DNA of 24,345 nt from Actinobacillus sp. (GTDB lineage Bacteria; Pseudomonadota; Gammaproteobacteria; Enterobacterales; Pasteurellaceae): assembly GCA_020026155.1 (NCBI GenBank), contig JAHHQX010000021.1:1-24345 (forward strand). The letters run 5' to 3'. Both the position numbers and the translations under genes were made by a program. Shown here in pieces: positions 14,809 through 21,730 of the stretch. Every line of letters starts with the position of its first letter. Positions within the stretch are counted from its first letter, which is position 1. The notes beneath the pieces are model-generated. The model was given only the letters and a program-made list of their open reading frames with translations, was not told where the DNA came from and made no database searches.

Positions 14809-15261
14809 ATGTTAAAACAGATTTTACATATTGGTTTAACAGTCAGTGACTTGGCGCGATCTATTGCGTTTTATCGTGATGTACTTGGACTAAAATTCAT
14901 TGGGCAGATGCGCATGCAAGGTGAAGCAACGGATAAACTTTTTCGTTGTGAAGGCTGTATTGCTGACGTGGCTTACTTAAATGGAAGTGATGAATTGAGT
15001 GCGCCTCCTGTAGAACTTATCCAATTTATTCATCCTATTTGTGAAAAAGCAGAACCTGATCTGTTGCAAACCAGCATTTCTGAATTATGTTTTTATGTGG
15101 AAGACATTGAGGATTGTTATCAAAAGCTGTCTGCAAAAGGAGTAGAATTTCTTTCTGAACCGCAATTTTTTGATTTTTCAAAAGAAAATCTTGGAAAAAG
15201 TAAAGCAGTTTATTTCCGTGATCCAGATGGAATTATCCTTGAGCTCATTCAGCCTATGTAG
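14809..15261 (+). CDS. VOC-fold (glyoxalase/dioxygenase superfamily) protein
   Basis: A 150-residue vicinal-oxygen-chelate protein made of two beta-alpha-beta-beta-beta modules (about 4-75 and 88-150). The family includes glyoxalase I, fosfomycin-resistance enzymes and ring-cleaving dioxygenases; the function here is not known. The likely metal ligands are H7 (ILHIGLTVSDL), E69 (PVELIQF) and E145 (ILELIQP). At the usual fourth position, where many members have His, the sequence has SELCFYVED, so E92 may stand in. A strong Shine-Dalgarno GAGGTG precedes the ATG. There is no room for a separate promoter between the copy-4 palindrome and this start, so expression probably depends on read-through from nfuA or a promoter inside it. 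Confidence 0.87.
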   Translation: MLKQILHIGLTVSDLARSIAFYRDVLGLKFIGQMRMQGEATDKLFRCEGCIADVAYLNGSDELSAPPVELIQFIHPICEKAEPDLLQTSISELCFYVEDIEDCYQKLSAKGVEFLSEPQFFDFSKENLGKSKAVYFRDPDGIILELIQPM

Positions 15262-15269
15262 CTTTAATA

Positions 15270-15296
15270 ACGCAAATAGAATTTTGCGTATTTTTT
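15270..15296 (+). terminator. Rho-independent terminator after the VOC gene
   Basis: ACGCAAA (15270-15276) and TTTGCGT (15283-15289) form a 7-bp stem, followed by ATTTTTT. Confidence 0.8.
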
Positions 15297-15303
15297 GCTA
15301 ATC

Positions 15304-15344
15304 ACGCCCCAATTTTCGTAAAATTTTTTGTGATTATAGGGGCT
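15304..15344. repeat. Dispersed palindrome copy 5, overlapping the recF stop
   Basis: The left arm ACGCCCCAATTTTCG matches copies 2 and 3. The right arm ends in TATAGGGGC; GCCCC/GGGGC still pairs but the inner part is diverged. The right arm overlaps the last codons and stop of recF (TAA at 15334-15336 on the minus strand). Confidence 0.7.
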
Positions 15345-16410
15345 GAAGCACACCATTTTTAATACTAAAGCGTTGTGATTGTGCTGGTTGCATTTGTTTT
15401 AATTGATCATGATGGATCGCTGTAACAAAAACTTGGGATCCGCTTTGTTGTAATCGTTCTGCAAGGAGTGCGCGTTTCTTCTCATCAAGTTCAGAGGCAA
15501 AGTCATCAATTAAAAAAATACAATGACGATTTTTTTGTTGCATAAGGTGTTCGCCTTGCGCTAAGCGTAACGCACACATAAGCAATTTAAGCTGTCCTCT
15601 TGATAGGAAATCTTCAACAGGCAAGCCACTTGCGCGAAAACGAAAATCAGCTTTATGCGGACCAGAATAGGTGTAACCTAACTGCTTATCTCGTTCAAAA
15701 TTTTTAGCAAGAATAGTCGCAAAATCTTCCTCTTTTCCCCACCCTTGATAGAAACTTGCCTGAATTTCGACCTCAGGAAGAAAGAGCTGGCAACTTTGTA
15801 AGATGGCAGCTTGTAAACTCTGCGCATAGGCTTCGCGCCATTGGCTAATTTGATGGGCAAGTTCACACAATTCTTTATCCCATGGGAGAAGCTCTTGATA
15901 ATAACGAATTTGCTGGAGGGCAGCATTACGTTGTTTTAAGAGGCGATTTAGTTTACTCCATGCATGAAAAAAATCTGTATGGTGGTGGAAGAGCCCCCAA
16001 TCTAAAAAAGCTCGACGAAAACTCGGTCCGCCATTTAATAAATTAAGCCCTTCAGGTGTGATAATTTGAATGGGAAGAAGATGAGCGAGATCAGCCAGTT
16101 TTTTTGCCTCTTCACCGTTAATCCTCATTTTCGTATTGCCTTGACGTAATTTTTGTAAACCGACAGACCATTCATGATGTTGTTCTTGAATGCGACCATG
16201 AATGGTAAACGAAGGTTGTTGATTGCGGATAATACGGTTTTGTACGCTACTTTTAAATGAGCGCCCATGTCCTAGATAGAAGAGTGCCTCGAGGAGGCTG
16301 GTTTTACCACTCCCGTTATCACCAATAATGAAATTAAAGCTGGGATCAAAACGTTGATCCACAGCTGCTAAATTTCTAAAGTCTTGGATAATAATACGGG
16401 AGATAGACAT
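15334..16410 (-). CDS. recF: DNA replication and repair protein RecF
   Basis: A 358-residue ABC-type ATPase that works with RecO and RecR to load RecA at single-strand gaps. Walker A is GDNGSGKTS (K36). The ABC signature is in LSRGQLKLLMCALRLAQ, and Walker B is CIFLIDDFASELD. The length matches gammaproteobacterial RecF. It begins three bases after dnaN and is the last gene of dnaA-dnaN-recF. No gyrB follows, unlike in E. coli. The last codons lie inside a palindromic repeat, which may act as its terminator. Confidence 0.95.
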   Translation of the reverse strand: MSISRIIIQDFRNLAAVDQRFDPSFNFIIGDNGSGKTSLLEALFYLGHGRSFKSSVQNRIIRNQQPSFTIHGRIQEQHHEWSVGLQKLRQGNTKMRINGEEAKKLADLAHLLPIQIITPEGLNLLNGGPSFRRAFLDWGLFHHHTDFFHAWSKLNRLLKQRNAALQQIRYYQELLPWDKELCELAHQISQWREAYAQSLQAAILQSCQLFLPEVEIQASFYQGWGKEEDFATILAKNFERDKQLGYTYSGPHKADFRFRASGLPVEDFLSRGQLKLLMCALRLAQGEHLMQQKNRHCIFLIDDFASELDEKKRALLAERLQQSGSQVFVTAIHHDQLKQMQPAQSQRFSIKNGVLQPL

Positions 16411-16413
16411 AAA

Positions 16414-17514
16414 TTAGATGCGCATTGGCATGATGACGTATTCTGCGCTATCGTCTTCAATATTTTCGATAAGGCAGCTTGAGGTGGCATCGGTTAAGCG
16501 GAAACGAACTTGCTGGCATTTTAGTGCATTCATCACATCTAAGAGATACGCAACATTGAAGCCCACTTCCATATCTTCGCCTTGATAAGTCACGTCGACA
16601 ATTTCTTCTGCCACTTCTTGCTCTTGATTGGTAGCAGTGATTTTTAATTGATTTTCGCTGATAAGAAGACGAACGGCTTTCACTTTATCATTTGACAAAA
16701 TTGCCATACGCGCAAAAGCACTACGTAGTACTTCCCAGTTTCCTTCAATAATATGCGTTGCATTGCGCGGCAATACACGACGATAATCAGGATAACGCCC
16801 ATCGATTAATTTTGAAGTAAAGGTAATTTCACCTAAATTCACACGTAAATTGTTTGTGCCAATTTGCACTAGAGTTGGATTGTCGCTATTGGTTAGCAAA
16901 CGTAATAATTCTAATACCCCTTTGCGTGGTACGATGACTGCGTGGTTGGGTAGTTCTTGTTCTAAAGCAATCGTACATACGGCAAGGCGGTGTCCATCTG
17001 TTGCGACCGAGCGAAGAAGATTACCTTCAGTTTCAAATTTCATCCCATTAAGGAAATAGCGCGCATCTTGGTTCGCCATAGAAAATTGCGTTGCATCAAT
17101 AAGATGGTGGAGGCGATTTTGTGGAATATTAAATTCTACCTCTGACTGCCAATCTGCAAGATTTGGATATTCTTCCGCAGGTAGGGTAGAGAGGGCAAAT
17201 TTAATACGACCAGAACGGATTACTGCACGTTCTTCTTCAAAACTTACGGTAATTTCTGCATCTTCTGGAAAGCTACGGCATAGATCGAGCAGTTTTTTTC
17301 CAGGAATGGTGTAAACCCCGTCTTCTGTTGCTGAAATAAGGGTGGTTTGGGTAGAAAGTTCTACTTCAAGATCTGTACCAGTAATAGATAGTTGGTCACC
17401 GTTAATTTTTAATAAGACATTGTTTAAAACGGGAACGGTTGGGCGACTCGTTAACACGCCACAAACTTGTTGTAATGGTTTTAATAAACTCTCACGAGAA
17501 ATAATAAATTGCAT
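16414..17514 (-). CDS. dnaN: DNA polymerase III beta subunit (sliding clamp)
   Basis: A 366-residue beta clamp, a head-to-tail dimeric ring of three similar domains per subunit that tethers polymerase III to DNA. The start MQFIISRESLLKPLQQVCGV, the segment RYFLNGMKFE, VATDGHRLAV and the C-terminal YVIMPMRI are characteristic. The C-terminal residues form the partner-binding cleft. AGAGGA lies before the ATG. It sits 20 bases after dnaA and three before recF, clearly one operon. Confidence 0.97.
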   Translation of the reverse strand: MQFIISRESLLKPLQQVCGVLTSRPTVPVLNNVLLKINGDQLSITGTDLEVELSTQTTLISATEDGVYTIPGKKLLDLCRSFPEDAEITVSFEEERAVIRSGRIKFALSTLPAEEYPNLADWQSEVEFNIPQNRLHHLIDATQFSMANQDARYFLNGMKFETEGNLLRSVATDGHRLAVCTIALEQELPNHAVIVPRKGVLELLRLLTNSDNPTLVQIGTNNLRVNLGEITFTSKLIDGRYPDYRRVLPRNATHIIEGNWEVLRSAFARMAILSNDKVKAVRLLISENQLKITATNQEQEVAEEIVDVTYQGEDMEVGFNVAYLLDVMNALKCQQVRFRLTDATSSCLIENIEDDSAEYVIMPMRI

Positions 17515-17534
17515 TTTGTATCCTCTTCATGGCG

Positions 17535-18890
17535 TTATACAGATAAAGTACGAATAAGGTTCGTCCAATCTTCTTGTACATTTGGATCTTCTTCACGTAA
17601 TTCCGCTATTTTTTTACAAGCATGTAAAACCGTGGTGTGATCACGACCATCAAATTCCTTGCCAATTTCTGGCAGACTGCGGTTGGTCAATTCTTTGGCA
17701 AGAGCCATAGCGAGTTGACGTGGGCGCGTAACAGTGCGTTTACGACTTTTAGATTTTAAGTCGGAAACTTTAATTCGATAATATTCCGCAACAATTTTTT
17801 GAATATTTTCGATAGTAACTAATTTATCTTGTAATGCAAGCAAATCACGTAATGCATCGCGTACAAAATCGATCGTTACCGATTTTCCTGTAAACTCAGC
17901 ATTGGCTTGTACGCGATTTAATGCCCCTTCTAATTCTCGGACATTAGTGCGTAGTTTTTGCCCCATAAAAGTTGCGACTTCAATTGGTAAATTGAAGTTA
18001 CGTTCTTCTGCTTTTTTCAAAAGAATCGCAACACGAGTTTCTAGATCTGGTGGCTCAATGGGGACTGACAGCCCCCAACCAAAGCGAGATTTTAAGCGAT
18101 CTTCAATATTTTCAATTTCTTTTGGGTAGCGATCTGAAACCAAAATAATTTGGCGGTTATTTTCTAAAAGCGCATTGAAAGTATGAAAGAATTCTTCTTG
18201 GGTCGTTTCTTTATTTGCAAAAAATTGGATATCGTCAATCAATAAAGCATCAAGATTACGGTAAAACTCTTTGAAATCAGGCATTTTTTTATCTTTAAGT
18301 GCCTTGATATAAGAGTGCATAAAACGTTCCGCATGCAGATAAATAACACGTGCATTTTCTTTACTTTGCATGATTTGATTACCGATGGCATGCAATAAGT
18401 GAGTCTTACCTAAACCTGTACCGCCATAGAGGAAAAGGGGATTAGACATTTTATCACCTGGATTACTCGCTACTCGTTCTCCAGCTGCTCGCGCTAATTG
18501 GTTTGATTTACCTTCTACAAAATTTTCAAAAACATAATTAGGATCTAAATTAGAACGGAAGTTATTCTTTTCATTTTGCCCCGTAACTTTTTTAGATTCT
18601 TCTTGTGGCTCTGCGTGTGGCACAGCTGTTTTAGGCCTTTCTCCTACTAATACTTCAACAGAAAAATTTTCATTATTTGTTAAAGCCCGACATAGGTTTG
18701 TGATAAGAGAAAGATATTGGGTATCTACATGTTTTTTTACAAAAGGATTAGGTACATAGAGTAACATTGTATGGTTCTCTACGTAATCCGCTTGTAACGG
18801 TTTCAGCCACATATTGAAATCTTCAATAGAAAGCTGGTCTTGTAAAGGTAAGTGGCAGTCTTGCCATAAAGTTGGCGATATCATATTCAT
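17535..18890 (-). CDS. dnaA: Chromosomal replication initiator DnaA
   Basis: A 451-residue AAA+ initiator that binds DnaA boxes and opens oriC. Domain I (about 1-85) starts with SPTLWQDC. A variable, Glu/Lys/Asn-rich linker spans about 86-112. The AAA+ domain has Walker A GGTGLGKTH (156-164) and Walker B LLIDDIQFF (from 216). Domain IV carries the box-binding signature FDGRDHTTVLHACKKI. M3 (18884) is an alternative start; neither has a strong Shine-Dalgarno. It is the first gene of dnaA-dnaN-recF and divergent from rpmH. I found no clear DnaA-box cluster upstream, so this intergenic region does not look like oriC. Confidence 0.97.
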   Translation of the reverse strand: MNMISPTLWQDCHLPLQDQLSIEDFNMWLKPLQADYVENHTMLLYVPNPFVKKHVDTQYLSLITNLCRALTNNENFSVEVLVGERPKTAVPHAEPQEESKKVTGQNEKNNFRSNLDPNYVFENFVEGKSNQLARAAGERVASNPGDKMSNPLFLYGGTGLGKTHLLHAIGNQIMQSKENARVIYLHAERFMHSYIKALKDKKMPDFKEFYRNLDALLIDDIQFFANKETTQEEFFHTFNALLENNRQIILVSDRYPKEIENIEDRLKSRFGWGLSVPIEPPDLETRVAILLKKAEERNFNLPIEVATFMGQKLRTNVRELEGALNRVQANAEFTGKSVTIDFVRDALRDLLALQDKLVTIENIQKIVAEYYRIKVSDLKSKSRKRTVTRPRQLAMALAKELTNRSLPEIGKEFDGRDHTTVLHACKKIAELREEDPNVQEDWTNLIRTLSV

Positions 18891-18955
18891 TAAATGGATT
18901 TTGCTAGCGAAACATTAAAAAAGTATGAAAAAATACACTAAGAAAGTGTGAAGTA

Positions 18956-18983
18956 ATTATAGATTTTACAATAAAGTTGGAAA
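18956..18983 (-). promoter_or_regulatory. Candidate dnaA promoter
   Basis: On the minus strand, -35 TTTCCA (plus 18978-18983), a 16-base spacer and -10 TATAAT (plus 18956-18961). The predicted start is near 18949, directly before a small ACACT-TTCTT-AGTGT hairpin followed by ATTTTTT at the 5' end of the leader. Confidence 0.5.
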
Positions 18984-19024
18984 AAGATCTTTAACAAACA
19001 CGGAAAAAAAGTAAAAAAGGTTGC

Positions 19025-19053
19025 TTGCTGAAGATAGGTAAAAACTTTATAAT
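19025..19053 (+). promoter_or_regulatory. rpmH distal promoter P1
   Basis: -35 TTGCTG (19025-19030), an exact 17-base spacer and consensus -10 TATAAT (19048-19053). The start would be near 19060, leaving a leader of about 160 bases before rpmH. Confidence 0.72.
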
Positions 19054-19070
19054 CCTGTAAAATTTTAAAT

Positions 19071-19100
19071 AAAGAGCGGGAAATCTCGCTTTTTGTTTAT
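19071..19100 (+). terminator. Terminator-like hairpin in the rpmH P1 leader
   Basis: Bases 19071-19080 and 19085-19094 pair over ten positions (two G-U pairs) around AAAT. The 3' arm runs into a T-rich tail (TTTTTGTTTATTT). It begins about ten bases after the predicted P1 start, so it may end P1 transcripts early. Confidence 0.55.
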
Positions 19101-19107
19101 TTCTTGT

Positions 19108-19136
19108 TTGACGAATGGACATTTTCCCATTAAAAT
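19108..19136 (+). promoter_or_regulatory. rpmH proximal promoter P2
   Basis: -35 TTGACG (19108-19113), a 17-base spacer and -10 TAAAAT (19131-19136). It lies downstream of the leader hairpin and would start near 19143. Confidence 0.7.
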
Positions 19137-19221
19137 TGCCGTTCTTTATTGATTAACTTTTGTTTCTATTATATTAAGCATTGCTTAACATATAGTAAAT
19201 TCATTTAGGTAGATTTAATTT

Positions 19222-19356
19222 ATGAAACGTACATTTCAACCATCAGTTTTAAAACGTAACCGTACTCACGGTTTCCGTGCTCGTATGGCAACTAAAAACG
19301 GCCGTCAAGTTTTAGCTCGTCGTCGTGCTAAAGGTCGTAAATCTTTATCAGCTTAA
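19222..19356 (+). CDS. rpmH: 50S ribosomal protein L34
   Basis: A 44-residue bL34, too short for most ORF lists, reading MKRTFQPSVLKRNRTHGF and then RARMATKNGRQVLARRRAKG to KSLSA. It is very basic and binds 23S rRNA. Two promoters lie upstream and rnpA follows after 18 bases, the conserved rpmH-rnpA-yidD-yidC arrangement. TAGGT lies about 13 bases before the ATG as a loosely spaced Shine-Dalgarno. Confidence 0.98.
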   Translation: MKRTFQPSVLKRNRTHGFRARMATKNGRQVLARRRAKGRKSLSA

Positions 19357-19374
19357 TAGTATAGCGTTATCGCT

Positions 19375-19743
19375 TTGGTTAAGTTAGATTTCAATCGGGG
19401 GTTACGTCTGTTAACCCCCGTTCAATTTAAATACGTTTTTCAAGCTCCGCAACGTGCGAGTACGCCTGAAATAACTATTCTTGCTCGTTCTAATAATTTA
19501 GATATTCCACGTCTTGGTCTTGCTGTTCCGAAGAAACATCTTAAACGTGCTCATGACCGTAATCGTATCAAACGTTTGTGTCGTGAATATTTCCGTTTAC
19601 ATCAACATCAACTTCCGGCATGTGACTTTGTAGTGGTGGCAAAAGCGGGAATAGGGAAGATTGATAACCCTACATTAACAAAGATGTTGGATAAATTATG
19701 GCAAAGACATATTCGCTTGGCACGAAAATCGCAGTCGGTTTAG
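19375..19743 (+). CDS. rnpA: Ribonuclease P protein component
   Basis: A protein of 122 residues that binds RNase P RNA and helps it cleave tRNA 5' leaders. The conserved RNR-type helix is HLKRAHDRNRIKRLCREYFR (around residues 56-75). The N-terminus LDFNRGLRLLTPVQFKYVF agrees with Haemophilus RnpA. The start is TTG, with no Shine-Dalgarno; a small hairpin AGCG-TTAT-CGCT (19363-19374) abuts the start codon, so expression may rely on coupling to rpmH. The 3' end overlaps yidD by 46 bases in another frame. Confidence 0.94.
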   Translation: MVKLDFNRGLRLLTPVQFKYVFQAPQRASTPEITILARSNNLDIPRLGLAVPKKHLKRAHDRNRIKRLCREYFRLHQHQLPACDFVVVAKAGIGKIDNPTLTKMLDKLWQRHIRLARKSQSV

Positions 19744-19964
19744 TTCGAGGTTACCAGTTAGTCATTAGCCCATTAATTGGACCACGTTGTCGTTTTGTCC
19801 CTACTTGCTCCCAGTATGCAATTGAAGCATTAAAAATACATGGGGTAGTAAAAGGTTGTTGGCTTACATTAAAACGTATATTAAAATGTCATCCTTTATG
19901 CGACGGTGGTTATGATCCCGTACCGCCTAATATTCACCCTAACAAAAAAGAGAAAAAACGATGA
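19698..19964 (+). CDS. yidD: Membrane protein insertion efficiency factor YidD
   Basis: An 88-residue YidD, a small inner-membrane-associated protein that assists YidC-dependent insertion. The N-terminal amphipathic/hydrophobic segment (GTKIAVGLVRGYQLVISPLIG) and the conserved cysteines in RCRFVPTCSQYAIEAL, LKCHPLCDGGYDPVPP identify it. It starts inside rnpA (46-base overlap) and ends in a four-base ATGA overlap with yidC, so the three genes are tightly coupled. Confidence 0.95.
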   Translation: MAKTYSLGTKIAVGLVRGYQLVISPLIGPRCRFVPTCSQYAIEALKIHGVVKGCWLTLKRILKCHPLCDGGYDPVPPNIHPNKKEKKR

Positions 19965-21601
19965 ATTCAAGACGTAGTCTATTTCTTTTGGCGCTGCTCT
20001 TTCTTTCATTCCTCATCTATCAAGAGTGGAATGTGGATTACCATTCACCGAAACCGGTAGAAACAGCAAAAACACAAACTTCAGAAAATGTTCCAGCCGC
20101 TTCATCTTCTGTGAATACAGTCGCTGATCTTGCTGCACCTGCTACTCAACAGGGGCGTATTATTACGTTAGAAAATGACGTATTCCGTTTAAAAGTCGAT
20201 ACTTTAGGTGGCGATATTGTTGATGCTCAACTTTTAAAATATAGCCAAACTTTACATTCAAAACAGCCATTTACTCTTTTACAAGACAACAATAAAGAAA
20301 TTTATATTGCTCAAAGTGGCTTAATTGGTAAAAACGGTAGCGATAATGTAAATGGTCGTGCGCTTTATCAAGTGAATGGTGATAATTTCAAATTAATGCC
20401 AGGTCAACAAGAACTTCGTGTTCCGTTTACTTTCACAAAAGATGGTGTAACTTATACAAAAACATTCGTATTAAAACCGAATCAATACGTGGTAGGTGTG
20501 GATTACAATATTGCTAACCATACTGATCATGCTATCGAAGTGGAACCATATGCTCAGTTAAAACACACTTTAGTTGAGAGCAAAAGTACTTTTGTAATGC
20601 CGACTTATACGGGCGGTGCTTATTCTTCATCAGAAACTAACTACAAAAAATATTCATTCAAAGATATGCAAGAATCAAATCTTGCGGTGAATACAAAAGT
20701 GGGTTGGGTTGCGATGTTACAACACTACTTTGTTTCTGCATGGATTCCACCACAAGATCAAAATAACGAACTTTATACCTTCACTAATGAAAAAGAAAAT
20801 GTGGGTATTATTGGTTTCCGCGGTCAAATGGTAACTATTCCAGCGGGTGGCGATAAAGTTATTAATACTAAACTTTGGACTGGTCCGAAACTCCAAGATC
20901 AAATGGAAAAAGTGGCAAACCACTTAGAATTAACACTTGATTATGGTTGGGCATGGTTTATCTCTAAACCATTATTCTCATTGCTTAACTTTATTCATAG
21001 CCTCGTGAAAAACTGGGGTATTGCGATTATCATCGTGACTATTATTGTAAAAGCGTTGCTTTATCCGTTAACACGTGCGCAATATACCTCAATGGCAAAA
21101 ATGCGTATGTTACAACCACGTATTCAAGAAATGCGTGAACGTTTCGGTGATGATAAACAAAGCATGAGCCAAGAAATGATGCGTTTGTATCGTGAAGAAA
21201 AAGTAAACCCACTCGGTGGTTGTTTACCAATTTTCTTACAAATGCCAATTCTTATCGCACTGTACTATATGTTTATGGAAGCGGTTGAATTACGTCATGC
21301 GCCATTCTTTGGTTGGATTCAAGACTTGTCAGCACCAGATCCATACTACATTTTACCGATCTTAATGGGTGTATCGATGTTCTTTCTACAAAAAATGTCG
21401 CCAACCCCAACAACAGATCCGACACAACAAAAAATCATGACCTATATGCCAGTTGTGTTTACGGTATTCTTCCTGTTCTTCCCAGCAGGTTTGGTACTAT
21501 ACTGGTTAGTGTCTAACTTAATTACCATTACTCAACAGCAAATTATTTATCGTGAACTTGAGAAAAAAGGGTTACATACTCGTAAAAAGAAAGCGAAATA
21601 A
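19961..21601 (+). CDS. yidC: Membrane protein insertase YidC
   Basis: A 546-residue insertase that integrates inner-membrane proteins alone or with SecYEG. It has an N-terminal membrane anchor (about 6-23), a Thr/Ala/Ser-rich linker, a large periplasmic beta-sandwich domain (about 60-340) and a C-terminal five-segment core starting near WAWFISKPLFSLL. The cytoplasmic coiled hairpin (QYTSMAKMRMLQPRIQEMRE) and NPLGGC are conserved. The position equivalent to the groove arginine of E. coli YidC (R366) appears to be lysine (K364, in IIVKALLYP). The C-terminus is basic, as in ribosome-binding YidC tails. A strong terminator follows. Confidence 0.97.
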   Translation: MNSRRSLFLLALLFLSFLIYQEWNVDYHSPKPVETAKTQTSENVPAASSSVNTVADLAAPATQQGRIITLENDVFRLKVDTLGGDIVDAQLLKYSQTLHSKQPFTLLQDNNKEIYIAQSGLIGKNGSDNVNGRALYQVNGDNFKLMPGQQELRVPFTFTKDGVTYTKTFVLKPNQYVVGVDYNIANHTDHAIEVEPYAQLKHTLVESKSTFVMPTYTGGAYSSSETNYKKYSFKDMQESNLAVNTKVGWVAMLQHYFVSAWIPPQDQNNELYTFTNEKENVGIIGFRGQMVTIPAGGDKVINTKLWTGPKLQDQMEKVANHLELTLDYGWAWFISKPLFSLLNFIHSLVKNWGIAIIIVTIIVKALLYPLTRAQYTSMAKMRMLQPRIQEMRERFGDDKQSMSQEMMRLYREEKVNPLGGCLPIFLQMPILIALYYMFMEAVELRHAPFFGWIQDLSAPDPYYILPILMGVSMFFLQKMSPTPTTDPTQQKIMTYMPVVFTVFFLFFPAGLVLYWLVSNLITITQQQIIYRELEKKGLHTRKKKAK

Positions 21602-21616
21602 TGGCTAAGTAATACG

Positions 21617-21647
21617 AAGAAAGGTATCTCAAGATACCTTTCTTTTT
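21617..21647 (+). terminator. Rho-independent terminator after yidC
   Basis: GAAAGGTATC and GATACCTTTC pair perfectly around TCAA, with AA/TT extending the stem to 12 bp, followed by TTT. It closes the rpmH-yidC operon. Confidence 0.92.
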
Positions 21648-21686
21648 ATCTAAAAATTTTGTTTTTTCGAGAAATTGGCTTAAAAC

Positions 21687-21713
21687 ACGCCACTAAAATC
21701 GGAAAAATTTATG
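21687..21713. repeat. Doubtful degenerate palindrome copy 6
   Basis: ACGCC, TCGG and AAAAATTTATG line up with copy 1 at 21 of 30 positions, but the left arm is altered and no right arm is recognisable. It lies in the mnmE leader. The match may be chance in an AT-rich region. Confidence 0.3.
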
Positions 21714-21730
21714 TAAAAAGGAACGTTATA

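Noticed and set aside
18931..18961. CRP site in the dnaA promoter (TGTGA half-site)
   Set aside because: Only one half matches; the other half-site at six bases is TATAG, which overlaps the -10.
18891..19221. oriC next to dnaA
   Set aside because: I found no TTATCCACA-like DnaA boxes on either strand, only promoters and hairpins. In many gammaproteobacteria oriC is not beside dnaA.
21659..21730. N-terminal extension of MnmE by 24 residues
   Set aside because: The added residues do not fit the family, and AAGGAA precedes the conserved MKETIVAQ start at 21731.
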